A DNA stretch of 64,000 nucleotides from Helopsaltes ochotensis. Taxonomy: Eukaryota; Chordata; Aves; Passeriformes; Locustellidae. Each line of letters opens with the position of its first letter. Within the stretch, counting starts at the first letter, position 1. The stretch lies in contig VXBM01000769.1 of NCBI GenBank assembly GCA_013400155.1, positions 251,801 to 315,800 of the forward strand. Reading direction: 5' to 3'. This document shows positions 24,008 through 44,656 of this stretch, piece after piece. The notes under the pieces are model-generated. The model was not told the DNA's origin. It saw nothing but the letters and a program-made list of their open reading frames with translations, and searched no databases. Made by a program: the position numbers and the translations under genes.

Positions 24008-27000
24008 ATTCTATACATGTCAAGATTTGTAAATAAAGATCCCTTGCTGCCTTTGGACAATTCAGCGTGTAAGTGCAGTCCTTCCTTGTCTCCCATTGCA
24101 ACATACTGGTCTTTTCAAAGAAGCACTCACTAAGTCAAATTACAAATGCACACAGAATTAGATTTCCAGAAAAGTGTCAAGAATATTAAGTTTCTACCCA
24201 TATAAGAAGAAAAAGGAGCCTTAAATTTATATTCAAGCACTGCAAAATAATAACTACAAATACAAATCAGAGAAAAGCCTGTTAGTATAATATCACAGAA
24301 AATTCTATCATGTTTTTTCCTTATTCCCTTCCAACTAATAGGAACTCTTTCCACCATGATAAGAATATATCCATGAAATTGGTAAATTCCCTCCTAAGGC
24401 AAATTCACAAATATTATTTTTGCCAGACTCTGACCAGCATACTTAAGTCTGTAAATATAATTTTTATCTAGCAAAAAAGTAAGGAGCTTGTGCTTGATAG
24501 AAAGACATGAGTTCCACAGAATGATTAGCACATGTTCTGTTATGATATGGTTATTTGCAATAACACTCCCATCAGATTGATTTATGCCAGGAAATTGCAG
24601 ATATTTTTGTCCCATCTTAAGGCATGACCACAGAGGATTTTCAAAATGTCTCTAGGTAACAATCTCAGAAGATCAGTGCTGTAGAAGAAATGCACCATAA
24701 CAGCTTGCTGTCAGCTCCTAACTCAGAACTTCTGTGCAAACCTTTTGGTTCAATAAATACAGGGAATAGAAGAAGTTGATATTTATGAGAAAAAGCAAGA
24801 GTCTCATCTTCAATTTTCACTCTATTGCTCTTTAAAACTAACAGCAGAACTAATTTATTCAACTCAGATGCTACCTAGTAGGGCATTAGGAATCCAGGAG
24901 GATGGAACAATAGTATGTTGAGTGTTCCTTTTGCACCTTGTTACAGCTCACAGGAATCAAGAACTGACTGGGCTATGACGACAGGCATTATGATGAGTCC
25001 CTGTCTGGAGAGCTTGGAATTGAAGGGAAATCTGACAAGGGTTTACTCAACAGTCTTCAAATACAGAGAAACCTAAGAAATATCAAATCCTGTCAATGCT
25101 TGATTAGACCGTAAAAGAAAGGGATTGTATTTGTACTCAGGTTAAGCATTAGGGGAATATTTTTAAGGAAGACATAAAAAACTAAGAGAAGAGATTGTAC
25201 AGATGTATTGTGGAATCTCCATCTTTGCAGGGTTTGTCTTTGGTTGGTTTTTTTGGTGTTTTGTTTCTTAAATAAAGGGTAGCTATCTCAGAAAAATACA
25301 AAGCTGGTCCTTATTTGGGCAAGTGTTCAAATATAAAATATTATTACCTTCCTTGTCTGATTTTCAAATGCTGAAATTTCATCTCTAAATCTACATATGC
25401 AGTTACTTTGTCAACATTGAATATTTGAAATACATAGTAACAGCAAGAGAGAAAGCTCATAGAAAGAGCTTAGCAATTCATCATTAATTTTTTAGAACTA
25501 AAAATTCTAATTAAAAAAGTACTGTAAAAATATTTTTCACTGTTTAATGGTATTGATTGTTTCTCTGGACACACACAGTATTGTGCAATTCTATGAAATG
25601 GTAGTAAATCTCTTTGGAAAAGGCTCCAATATGAAGCTCTGTTTCCCTCTTTATGACAAATCTTACAAGGAACAGAATAACTGCATTAAACTTAATACAG
25701 AGATAAAAGATAAATGTAATCTAACTTTGGTTTTGCCCATCCCTAGCAAAGATCTTTACTTGGGATGTAACAATGATGTTCTCACTTTAAAAGGAATTGT
25801 CAGATTTCCACAGTCACAGAAATATCCAACAGTGAAGTGCATCATCAGAAATGCAGGCAACAGAGGATTCACAGCTCAGGAAAGACTGGGAAGTACTATT
25901 TTTGGAGGTGCCAAGAATTTTAGAGCAGAGAACACAATTCAAACAAGAGCTGAACCTCATCTGCTAGAAACAGACATTGAATAGGAAAGCCTAAAGATTG
26001 TTCTTGGCAAGCAGCCAGAAGAATTTCTTAAGCCATTTGTTTCTAAATTTTTAGCTGTGGAATATACTTTTCTCTGGATTTTTAAAATACTTTTTGCAAA
26101 GATACAAAGCAAGCAAACAAAAGTAATTTCTGTAGCAATTTTTCTGGAAAATTTTTCAATTATGATACATAGAAATAACTCATCCATTGTGCTGTTAGTC
26201 TGCATAAGAATTTTGTCTAGCTGTCTGCCAGAATCTGGCAATACTGCCTTATGCTGTAATTTTTAAACAGGCTTGCTATATATGTTCCCCTAAACTGTTG
26301 TGGCACCGTTATCAGCACTAGAAAACACCTACAACTTGTGCTGACTTTATTAGGATCAGCAGAAATTTTGTACATATGGAAATCATCCTGCTCCAAACTT
26401 AAATAAAGGATAACAAGTGAATTATCATCTTTGCAGATTCATTGATTAAATATCCCTATATTAAGCCAACTCAGGGCAAAAGGAAAAGCTCTGACATGGG
26501 GCATGTTTTCCTCTTTGTGAGATTTGGCTTCACTTCAATAGAAAATTAGATAACTTTAGAAACTTCTATTTTCTTGGCAATGCCCCTTAAATCCTGCTGA
26601 GTAAAACCAGTTCTCTGCTTGAATATTTTTAATGGATTTAAGATATCTCAGGCAGACAGTTCTGTTTCACAGGGAGTTTCAGACTGCATCTTTCCAAACA
26701 GAAACCAAGACCACGCTGTGAGACAGAAAAATTAAAAAAAGTTAGAGTCGGCATGTTCTTTCTTTTCATAATTCAATTAATTTTTTTTAAATCCTGTTAT
26801 CATCTTGGGTAGAAGCTGCAGTAAGTGAAATTAATTTAATACATCATTGTTTCAAATGCTATTGTTTCTTACTCAGATTCTAGCACTTAGCTGTAGAGTA
26901 AACTCATACTTGCTGAAAATCATTCAACAGATTTGCCATGAAGATGGCAATGAAAGTTCTTCAGTGATGTTTAAGAATTTTTTTTTTAATTCTTTATTTT

Positions 27001-28054
27001 AGAAAAAATCTCTTCCAGATGAAACCAAGCATCAATATAAGATTAAAAAGGACACTTGAACTAGACAAACAAGTGAATGCAGTGGGAAAACAGAAAGAAT
27101 ATTTATAATTCCTGTGTAAAAATTCTGCACCTGGAGTTAGAATTAATTGTGATAGGGATCTGAATATATCTTTCTGTATTGAAAGAGTAAAATTACTTTT
27201 AACTAATAGAAATGTGTTTAGAAACAGCCATTCCTAACCTTTTTAAGAATAAAGGGTTAAATGAAAGAGCAAACTACTTTTTCATTGAAAACTTAGTCTC
27301 CGTGGTTTTGTTATTTTAATACTTTCATCTTACATTGACAGCAAAAAAAAAATAGATAAACCTACTCTTAGGTTTACTCTTAGGTGGCTTTTTGTTAGCC
27401 GCCTGAGAAACTAGGATCATGGCAGAAGCCTTTATCATGGTGGTTTAACCCAATTTATACAAACAATTCTAAAGTTTATGTTCTTAACTTTCCTTATTTT
27501 TAAACTAGTATCATTTTAGCTGATATCTCCATGAACACTTGACACAAAAGGCTGTGACAAATGGAAAATAAAATCAGAGAAGACCTGAGTATTTTGTTGC
27601 TAAAAAAACCCCACGACACATTGTCACAGTCTTCACTCTAAGTAGGAACTGGTCACTTGCTTCACATCTGCCCTTAATTCATGAGGCAAATTTACCCACT
27701 ATGAGCTTTTCAAACACAAATGATGATGAAAATTAGTTTTAAAGCTTGTGACCACAAAAAAAAAAAAAGCAGTAAGTGGCAAGTATTTCAGAGTGAGCCT
27801 TTCCATACAGCTTGATTTTATTGCAAAATTTATTTAAAGTGGGGGGGTTTGTTTGTTATTTGGCAGACCCTTTTTTTATTTTTTTTTTACCATAGTGTTT
27901 TACTCCTTTTCTCTTTGTAAATATTTTGCAATGTGAAAGCTGTTTGTTATAATCATCAATTGTTCCTGAGATAGGAACTAGGGGAAAACTTGTCCTGTGC
28001 ATCCAGGTCCTAATCAAAATACAGGTGCTCAGATTCAACTATTTGGTGGTGGGG
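24008..28054. other. AT-rich unique sequence, no gene supported
   Basis: The longest frame is 145 codons on the plus strand (25547-25984), with no recognisable motif, signal peptide or flanking splice pattern I trust. A-rich runs occur near 27346 and 27755. I see no dispersed repeat. Confidence 0.45.
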
Positions 28055-28142
28055 TTTTTTATTTATTTATTTATTTTATTTATTTTATTTATTTTTTAAA
28101 TTTATTTATTTATTTATTTATTTTATTTATTTTATTTATTTT
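28055..28142. repeat. (TTTA)n/(TTTTA)n simple repeat
   Basis: Nearly continuous tetra- and pentanucleotide units of T and A, interrupted once by TTAAA. Confidence 0.97.
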
Positions 28143-31100
28143 GACCTCCGACTAAAAAGCAGATGAATCCAGCTTCATTACGTGTAAATCTAAACAGCAA
28201 TGCCCACCACAGGGATATCAGAAGATACTCAAATCCTGGTGGGATACCTTGGCTGCTCAGCCATTTACAATTATATAAACTAAAATGTAGCGATAACAAT
28301 CTGAATTTAGGATTCACGAGTTGCGCATAGCATTTTGATTCACTATAAAATGTGTCAGCTGTAAGATCATGTTTCCAGCAGAAATGAAAAGAAAACAAGG
28401 AAAGTTCTATGCTGAGCAAAAGCTAAGAAAAAAAAAATCTAGGAAAATGACATACACTGTGAGAAAAGTTGGGCTTGAGGTGGTAAATGAAGTCTGTATA
28501 CAAAAAGCCATTATTTTCCTGAACTAGGACAAATTAGGAAGGGAAAAAAAAGCCTTCTTGTTTAAAATTGTACTACTAGGCTTAGTTTCTAATAACCTAT
28601 CACATATATTTTGAGCAAAGGTTGAAATATTACCAAAAAATACTGTTTACTTCTGACAGAGTAACCGAGACTTCAAGAACCAACATCATCCTGATCAACA
28701 TATTGCATGGAGCTATTTAAATCCTTACAGATGGGATCCAAGTTGCATGGGACTGAAATACAAATTTCCCTGGCTATATTGTTAAAGGAAAAAAAAAAAA
28801 AAAAAGGCTCAAAATGAAATTAATAAACTCCACAGAGAAAAGTGGAGACTGAAACTATAAACATATTACACCAGCCAAGAATATGACAGCTAAAAGCATT
28901 GTTCTTCACTAATGAGATATTTATCTTCAGTAAAAAAGGAAAATGTTGATACTTCTCCATTTTTATCACTGCAGTTTCCATAGTCATTTATGAAGGAAAA
29001 TAGAGATTCATAAGTACACACACCTTTAAAAATTGTTTAAAAAACAAACCCCAAAAGTATTTCTTAAAACATACTGGCATCTATCCCTAGATATAGAATG
29101 ATAAAAATCCTACTTAACCAGTTTCTGCTATGAAGTAGTCCTAAAGGAAAAGCCTGGCAAAAATGCTTGCAATAGAAAGTTTATTTATGGAGATATATTG
29201 CTAAATTTTTAGATCCTTAAAAGCTTTTGCAGGCACAATCACTGAATGAGGTGTTATATTGCTCTAGAAAAATGCCTGAACCGAGTACCTAGAAAGCATT
29301 TCTGAGTGAAAATAGAAAAAAAATCAGCCAAAAAGCTTTAAATGAAAACAAAATCTTTGTTTGAATATGTGTATACAACTCTTCTATTCTTCTTGCTAGT
29401 CATCTTTCCTGTAGCATCAGCCAAACATGTTCTCTATTTCTCTGCAAACAGTTCACAATATATCATAATTTAACTATTTCTTTTCTACCAGTGTAAATCC
29501 CATAGAAATGTATATTTATCAGATGAAATTGTAACACATACAAGTGTAAAAAAAGTTTGCACATAGGTAAATAATATATTGTTCAAAGCATATGCATATA
29601 TTGCACTTTCAGTTTTATAAACAAATAAACCACCTACAGACCTATACATGGCTATCATTCAACTTTTCTGCACTGTTGTACTTGTCACAGAGAGCATACA
29701 GAAAGAAAGCAACTATTCAGTTTTGCAGTACAGGTGTGAAGAGGCAAGAAACAGAACATAATATAGATTTTGAAAGGTCAAACTTGTAGGTGTTACAGCC
29801 CTTAGATAAATATCTATCTCTATCTCAAAAGTAATGCTGGTATACAGACCTGGGATAGAGAGAAGGAACAGATCAGAAAGAAGACTGATACAATAAAAAT
29901 GACCAGGCTGAAAAGGAGAAGGGAAAGGCAGCTAGAGCTGTTGAAAGAAGGATGAGAAAGATAAAAGCATGAGAGGCAAAACACGTTAGAAACACTGAAG
30001 GCATCCAAGACTGCATGGGCTGCCTGACTGCTACAAACCCTCAATTCCGAGCTGCCATCATCTGGAAGGAGCACTACAAACATGTAAAGATTCCATATGG
30101 ACTCAAAAAATTAGCCTATATTCTAAAACCAGACTATTTTTATAGAATAATAAATTTTCATGGTCTGAAGACCATGAATGATTAGATTGATGCAGGATTA
30201 TCTGCAGATACAGTGGTAGCTGGTGGTTGAGAAACTCAAACTCAAGCAAATTGGAACTGTTTAAGGAATGAGCAGTATGTCACTTAAAGATGTGAGTTTC
30301 CAAGTTTCTGTATTCTTATTTTGTACAGAAGTTCACAGTTATTAACTATCTGTTAATTTAAACTAAAAAAACACTATCTGAGAAGTCTAGTATTTGAACC
30401 AGTAGTTATTAAGTTGAATTGCAAATTCATCTTAGCCATTGCTCATCTTTGATTGGACTGTCAGAATGTCTATCAGATCCATTAGTTAAGAGATGTGCCG
30501 GTTTATTCCAGAGTGACAGAAGAAAAAATTGGCCAATCAAGAATGCTACCAAGCAAATCTTACTCCTTCCAAACCATCATTCATCAGCTTCACGGGAAAA
30601 TCAAAAAGATGTATAGGCAAACTAGAACACAAGATTACTTAGAAGTTGTCTGAAATGTGACTGTTTGGAGGTATTGGTTATCATCCACTTTCATGAGTTA
30701 TTGACTTCCCTCATCTGACTTTCTCTGTGCTTTCTTGGTTATTGTCACTAGAATATTAATTACTCTAAATTGCTGCCTGTCCCCCACTGTGTCTCGTGAG
30801 TCTTTGCTGCAGAGAATCAGAGAAGTACCAAGGTCTGGCCACACATTGTAGACCAATGTGACCACAATTCTGATGCCACAGCATTTTTGCTATGCGCCAA
30901 CACTGAATTTTGATGATTGTGATTTCATCCCCAAAAACATTCTCTATTTTGATTTATGAGACTTAGCTCTGAGACTACTTAAGATAGCAGGTTTTTGCAC
31001 ATCATCACAAAACAAAATGTATTCACTGACACAATGTGCAGCTGATAAGGATTAATTAAACTTTTCTATCTCCAGACAAAAACTTGAGGGCTAATCACTG

Positions 31101-31361
31101 CATGGGTTTTTATATTTTCTTCCTCTGTAGCTCATTACCTTTATCAATAAGAGTACTAAATACATTTTTTTGACTTTAGTGACTGGCAGGTTTACCATAA
31201 GTAGTGACAGCTGGTGTCACTGAAAGAAGTGATTTGGTAAAATCAGTTGCACCTGTGCCAGAATGATTGCTTGTAACTAATAGACATCATCTCAGGGAAA
31301 GAGATGAAAGATGAAAAATGAAAGGAGTATATGAAAAGAAAAATACAAAGAAATTCTCTTT

Positions 31362-31364
<3 letters not shown>
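28143..31364. other. AT-rich unique sequence, nothing recognised
   Basis: Contains an A17 run at 28789-28805. Open frames are below 100 codons and without motifs. Confidence 0.5.
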
Positions 31365-31415
<51 letters not shown>

Positions 31416-31467
31416 AAAAAAAACCCAAAAAACAAACAAACAAACAAAAAACCAAACCAAAAAAAAC
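31365..31467. repeat. Poly-A (49) followed by A-rich CAAA/CCAAAA repeat
   Basis: An uninterrupted run of 49 A (31365-31413) grades into ACC- and CAAA-type units up to 31467. It could be the tail of a plus-strand retrocopy, but the upstream sequence is not recognised and I see no target duplication. Confidence 0.97.
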
Positions 31468-38098
<6,631 letters not shown>

Positions 38099-38673
38099 TG
38101 TCTTTCTTGGTTTTGTCTGGGATAGAGATGATATTCTTCCTACTAGCTGGTCCTGTGTTTTGGATTCAGGATGAGAACAATGTCAAAAACACACTGATGT
38201 TTTAGTTACTGCTAAGTCAAACTCATTTCAGCTCCTCAGCCAAACCTCCCCCCCGCCCCCGCACTGGTGAGGGGGCTGGCTGTGCATAAGAAATTGGAAG
38301 GGCACACAGCTGGGACAGCTGACCGTCACTGACCCCAGGAAAATTCCATACCCTATGTCATTGTGCTGAACAATAAAACCGTTGGGAGGATTTGGCCAAG
38401 GAATGTTAGCCTGGTGCTTGAGGACAGGCTGGGGACTGGTCAGCAAATAGTGAGCAATTGCATTGTGCATCCCTTGCTCTGAATACTCTTGTATTATTAT
38501 TATTATTATTATTACTACTACTACTATTATTATTATTATTCTCTCTTTATTTTCTGTCCTTTATCTCAGCCCACAGATCTTTACCTTTTTTTCCAAGTCT
38601 TTCACCCATCCCACCAGGCAGTGAGTGAGTAAATGGCTGTGTGGTGTTCAGTTGCCTGCCAGGTTAAAGCACA
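38099..38673 (+). mobile_element. Solo LTR of an avian ERV (plus orientation), with internal (ATT)n
   Basis: The block begins near TGTCTTTCTTGGTTTTGTCTGGGATAG, contains GGGACAGCTGACC, AAAATTCCATACC and TGAGCAATTGCATTGTGCAT, and ends GCCAGGTTAAAGCACA. This order matches, in opposite orientation, the LTR at 61529-62123 and a common avian ERV solo LTR that I recognise, although the family name is uncertain. A microsatellite of ATT and ACT units (38492-38540) lies inside it. No internal retroviral sequence flanks it. Target-site duplications are not evident. Confidence 0.75.
38492..38540. repeat. (ATT)n/(ACT)n microsatellite inside the LTR
   Basis: ATT units are interrupted by a few ACT units, at the place where related LTRs also carry an AT-rich stretch. 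Confidence 0.95.
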
Positions 38674-38769
38674 AGAGTACCTTACCTGAAAAAAATCTCT
38701 TTTCCCCTCTCAAGTGCATTTAATATTTTTTATCTGATTTACTATTCCTTATGGAAAAGCTTGAACAAC

Positions 38770-38771
<2 letters not shown>

Positions 38772-38848
<77 letters not shown>
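38772..38848. repeat. Poly-T run of 77 bases
   Basis: An uninterrupted T homopolymer about 100 bases after the LTR. It is the third long homopolymer within 7.5 kb. Confidence 0.97.
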
Positions 38849-38850
<2 letters not shown>

Positions 38851-39854
38851 GGCCTCCTGTTAGTATTGATAAAAGTTTCCTGTGGATCTAAACTCTCCTT
38901 GAAATTCTTCTACTCTATTACTCTGGAAGAGGTTTACTTATCACAGAGGACACTTTCATATTAAGCAGAACCCAACAAGTCATCAAGCTGATCACTCTCT
39001 AAGAAGTTCTCTCTTGTAGGTTTCCTTCAGCATCTAAATTGTAGGTACCTTTAAGTAACCAGCTAACATCATGTTATGAATTATATATATAATAAATACC
39101 TTATTATATTGATGCCTTCCTGACCAGAGGTCAATCAGAACCTGCACTGGGTACAGTTACTGCCATTCTTAGCATAGTTGTGTATCTTCCTAAGTTTCCT
39201 TTTAAATTCTGACATAATTCTGTCCATATACATTTAATCCTTTGGAACAAAGAGGCACTGATTTCTGAATGAATCTACATTAAAGCATATTTACAAAGGA
39301 AAAAGTATAAGAAAAACTTGGCATATTCAGAGTTTCTCCTACTCTTTAAATATCAAAGATATTTTGTTTAACATAAATCTGAAATGATTCAATATGTTAT
39401 TATCAGTTTTTTTACATTTCAGAAATGATTTGTTGATACAGCAGGCAGTATTTCTCTTCTAGTGATTCCCTACAGGAGAGTTTAGAGGAATATTTTATTC
39501 AGCTGACAGCTTTGATTATATTTCTCCTTTGTAACTGAATGAATGGACAAATCCACATGAGCAAACACATTTAAAATTTAATTGCACAACTACTCACAGA
39601 AGAAGTTAGCTTTGAAATCTGATTCCTAACCTCAACTCAGAGAGAATTTTAAGTACGAGGAATAAATAGTGTGTTTCACCTCTCAAAACACTTTTGCTTA
39701 TAGAAACTACTCATTGCTCAACTCACTACTCACTACTCACAGCATATATTTCATGAACAAATTTAACTTTGAAGGCAAGTGACTGTGGAGCATATTTCAG
39801 CACTTAGATGTCAGGTACAATACAAAGTGTCACCAGAAAATGATTATTGTGGAC

Positions 39855-40000
39855 ACTGAGTTTGGCTCAGTTGGTTAGAACTTGGTGCTGAAAAACACCA
39901 AGGTCGTTGGTCCAGCCCCTGGATAGGCCCTTCACTTAAGAGTTGCACTCTTAACTGCATCACCTCCATTATCCTTCCAACTCAGAATATCCTATGATCT
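39855..40000 (+). mobile_element. tRNA-derived SINE with CR1-like 3' tail (TguSINE1-like)
   Basis: The 5' part resembles tRNA-Ile: an A-box-like TGGCTCAGTTGG at about 39863, then TTAGAACTTGGTGCTG, ACACCAAGGTCG and a degraded B box (GGTCCAGCCCC). The 3' part runs CTTCACTTAAGAGTTG and later CCTTCCAACTCAGAATATCCTATGAT, which is the tail type shared with CR1 LINEs. This composite structure is known for the zebra-finch SINE TguSINE1, thought to be mobilised by CR1 reverse transcriptase. The copy is diverged and presumably inactive. It is the strongest taxonomic hint in the window. Confidence 0.75.
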
Positions 40001-43000
40001 GGAAATACTGCCTTTCCAAGCAAAAGAAAGGTTGGTCCTGGAAGAATTCAAAACTTTCATTCTTGAATAAAGTCATGGGGGAAGTCACAGAAATTCTTCC
40101 CATGTTTTTTATATACATATTACCTATCAGTTCAGATCTTCTGCCATAAGTTTCAAAGCACGTCACTTTAGGTCTGCCAGAGTTCCTCAGGCTATGTCTC
40201 CACCTTTTACAGTGAAGGGAATGTCCAAAAGCAAATTTTCACAGAAGAGCCCTGTGACTTCCTGTCTTTCATCTGTACCTTGTTTTTGGCTTTAGGATCA
40301 AAGTGTTACCACACTGCCTGTAGGCAGAGTTCAATACACGCTAACATTTTACGACCAATGCGTCACGCTCTGAAATTCTTTACATTCCCCACTCCATTTG
40401 GCCCAACTAAATTGCTGGGAACTTGGGTCTGGATTAATTCAACCTCCAGCTCAGGCTCCCAGGAATACTCTGCAGTCTGTCCTAGGCTAGTTCTTGACCT
40501 GTTTCCATGAATGTTGATGAACAATTCAACACCAGATTTTATAGTACACTGGAATCAGCACAAAATCACTTGTCCCTTCGGAAACAAACATTACATAATT
40601 ATCTCAGGCAGAAGTTTGGCCCAGAAATTTTTATTGTATATGCTGGTAGAAAGCAGAAAGCATCAGAGAAGACACTTTACACTGAAAGATGTACTCTCTA
40701 CTCAATACTGCAGAGAGAAAAAATTGCATTACCTCTTGAGCGAAACTGCAAGTGTTCAGAGGTTGGTCAGTGGTGCCATGTGCCATTGTAAGAGCTGAAT
40801 AGCTGAATGCAGGGTAGCATCACACTGGTGGGGAAAGGAAACCAAGGTTTGGGAAGCTGGCAGGAAAAGAAAGGGAGCAGACTGTCAGAGTCCAGACAGG
40901 AACTCAGAGTTTTCATTTTGAAGACAGTTCTGGTGACACATTCTGAGCTCTGTGAATCAGCATCTCCAGATGAAATGTTCACCGGAACATTTCAAGCCAG
41001 CTGTAGTAATGGGATTTTCATGGAGTCATTAATCATCATTATCTCACAGCCCTGCAGCAGTGCTGTGGACCAAACCAAGAGTGTGATAGTGCCTTGAGGA
41101 AAAACAACACTTATCTCCACAAGTTTACAGTTAGAGTAGATAATTCTGATTATGGATATAGGAAACAGGCACGGAATGCAAGAGCAGATTAATAAATTCC
41201 ACAGGCATTGCCAGAGACTTTGTCAGGAAAGGTACAGACTAGCACAAGGAAGAGCAATGAAAGCTCTTGAAATCAAGATGGGGTGCCAAAGAGATGAGTG
41301 TTGAGGGAGAAGTGCACAACACAGCACTGAAAAATCCATCAAAACTCCAAACCTGAGTGCCCCTTCAGGGATTTGATTTCCACAAAGCAAAGTGGTATGG
41401 GGGAAAAAGCTTTCTCCTCTCTAAACTTCCACTTCTAAAAGCAACATTCTGCAAGAGAATACAATTAGGCTCTTTGATAAAATTTTAATATTTCTAACTG
41501 TTGTCATGAATTTTGTTATTTCCCTAATGATCATTTTATATCTTACAGCTGTAGAAATAAACCATTTTTACATCATATCCATGCATATTTTACCTGGATC
41601 TCTTGCAAGCATATAACACTATCTAGATTAAAAGGATACACTTTTCTCATGAATGCCTATCAAACACATGCAGATATCTATCTGACAGATCTGGTAAGGA
41701 CTAATTATTTGAGGGGAGGCTGTTTGATTAAAAAGATCAAATATTCTTCCACAGACATGACAATGGAACAGAACAAAGAGTTGCGAACTAAATAATTCTG
41801 TCTCTAAGTTATTAGTAAAAGCTAAGTGATTCTTCAGTTTAATTGTGTAAGAAAATTTTGAGTTGGATACTGCATTAAACTGCCAGCCACTAACTTAGAG
41901 AGGTGTTGAATCAGATCCTGGTTTGGCACAGACAGATTACATAAACAAGAAAATAAGCTCTGCATCATTACTGTGCTTGATTAGCTATTGTTGTTCACAC
42001 ATCTTAAGATCTTTCTCTTGTCTTTCACGCTGAGGTCAGAGTCACTAAGCCTGAGGTACAGGTAATGGAGAACAGAACTTTTCAGAAAACAGCAAGAAAT
42101 TACTTATAGAATTATCTTAATCATGCTCCCCTGAACAAAGAAAGAGAAATTGATTAAATCAAAAGCAATTTCAGAAATAACAAATGCATCTTGGAACATA
42201 TTTTAAGAAGTTTCTAGAAATAAATCAGTTTCCACTTAGACCAACTATGATTTTTGTACTCCAATATACAGCTAAACTGTGGGCAGAGTGAGAGCTGCAA
42301 ATGAAAACGTAGTTCCTCAATTCTTGCCTATATTCTCCCTAGAAGGGAAAAATTTGCCTTATACCCTCCATTCCAACTCTAGCATTACTACAAGCCTTGG
42401 GTTTGGATTTTTTGCAAATTCCAGATTATCAATGCAAACAGATACATGCGAATAAAGAATGAGATTTTCTCATTAACTTTCCACTTGGCATTTTAAAAAA
42501 TTGCAGAGATAAACCCCTCTCAGTTCTCAGCAGTAGCTGGGCTTCAAGACTGGGGATCACAAATATCAGCTACCACAAACAAAATTCTGTAATGTCATAG
42601 ACCAAGACTTGTAAAGTGAGGAAACAACTTTTGCGTAGGTTTCAACAGGAAATTTTAGTGTGGAGTTCAGAATATGTAGTATACTGTAGCTGTTTTAATA
42701 GTAATATTGAAGCTGTTAAATGCAATGTCTTACAGGGAAGAAATCTATCAGACTGCAATACTTTCAGAGATTAAAAAAAACCAAGCATACAAAAATTAAA
42801 TAACTGAGGATATTAGTCAGAGAGGCTCTAAAAACCTAGTGGGAATGAGCATATCTTTAAAAATTGTGTATTAAAAAACTTCCTCTGTCATCAAGTCATT
42901 CTATAATGATCTCTGTGAGGACCTTGTACATCTTCTTTTTGTACATCTTCTATTGTCAGCCATTGCATATTGGAATCAACGTATCACTGGCCTTGCTTGT

Positions 43001-44617
43001 CAGGTCAGCTCTTATCTGATCAGCACGAAGTATAGATAATGAATTAAATAAAACACAACCACTAAAAGCTAAGAATGAATCAGAATCTACTCACTTCATA
43101 CACCTGCTCCTCAAGTAGAAGGGAATGTCAGGGCAGAATTAGAAATTAGAATATTTTAGCTATAACACTGTGCAGTATTATACTGAAATATGCATCATAG
43201 ATCCTCACAAACATTCATAAAAAAAAGAACTTTTTAATGGCAGAAGAAATCAGGACATCCCTCTGGGGTTTTAAAATAGTGTTTATATTCTCCATCCTTG
43301 AATTAATTTACAGTGATTTTTTCTAAAAATAGATGAGTTTTTTGCTTTTATTCAGTTTTTCCACAGGAAATAAAAAGTTGGATGACTGCTACTTACTAAT
43401 CCTGGGTACAGTGCCAAGACATTTTGATATAACCTGAAGATATATTTAAACTCAGTTACATTTCTCATATAAATAAACACTAGTCTAAACTATCAATTAA
43501 TACATTCAGATTAATTCATAAATATAAACGTATGTTATAACTGAAATGGTTTTTAAGACCAGTTTTTAAATGGAGGCATATTCTAATACCTTACTTGAAG
43601 TTTTTAAAAGTAGTCTAGGCACAGAGTATCAAGCTTTAAGACCTTCATTCTTTAATGCAATGTAGGAGAAAAAAAATCACCTTCCTGAGCCCTTGCCCTA
43701 AATAGAAAATTTCCTATTTAGAAAACCATCCTGAAGGTGGAGTTTGCGGCACACCTGTCACCTGGGGCCTCCATTTTGATTGCTAGGGCTCCCCAGGAGT
43801 GCCTAGTACCTCCACTTCCAGCTTCTCCCTTTCCAGCTATCCCCCAGACAGGACAGTCACTCTCCCAGAGGAAAGAAGGAGCAGGCACACAACATTAAAT
43901 GAAGAGACACCTGCAAATTTGTGATTGTTGTTCCCGAGTGCTAATTAGTTCACCCAGAAAGACATGCATTCATTAAACAGCAATATTGTAAATTTATAAA
44001 ATGAAGCACTCCAAGAAAACTAAAATACCGTTAGGCTTATTACCACCCATAATCTCTATGCCACAAGAGAGTCAGGATAAAGCTCAGCTCGTCTCAGATG
44101 TACAGTAATTGTTTTTCTGGTCACAAAACAGATTAGAGGAGAAACTGCACTGCACAGAGCTGAGGTGGGGAGAGAAAGATGTTGGAAAAAAGGGAATGAT
44201 TCCAATCAGTACCTGCAAAAAGGGGTGGCCACATTCTTCCTTGAACAACGTCTTCTATATGAAAAGACATCCCCTACTTTCTCCCCAGCTGATGCCACGA
44301 CCATACTGAGCTAACTGCCTGCTCCTTCCATGTGCCACTCAGCTCCATCTCTTGTGGAATTTTCAAGAATTTGGAGCTGGTGTCCACTTAGGATAAATTA
44401 GCCTTCCAAAAATAAATCAGGGGATAAAAAAGTATGGATGAACACATGGAACCCCTTCCTTGGACTACCTGGTAGTAATGATTATTTATTTTGGACAGAG
44501 AAATTAATGTGAAAGGATAGGAATTTCAAGATCACTATTTTGGCACAATTTTTCAATCAAGACTAAGGGAAGATAATGTTAAAATTAAGACTTGACTTAG
44601 GCATTTTTGAGTAGCAG
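40001..44617. other. Unique sequence, no gene supported
   Basis: Between 40280 and 41100 the plus strand has a succession of open frames (76, 94-95 and 96 codons) with no motif or splice pattern that I trust. The rest is AT-rich. A GC-richer patch at about 43735-43880 is not recognised. Confidence 0.45.
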
Positions 44618-44656
44618 CAATAATAATAATAATACATAACAATAATAGCAATATTT
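44618..44656. repeat. (AAT)n simple repeat, imperfect
   Basis: Runs of AAT units with interruptions. Confidence 0.85.

Noticed and set aside
39863..39935. Functional tRNA-Ile gene
   Set aside because: The B box and stems are degraded and the sequence continues into a CR1-like tail, so it is a SINE.
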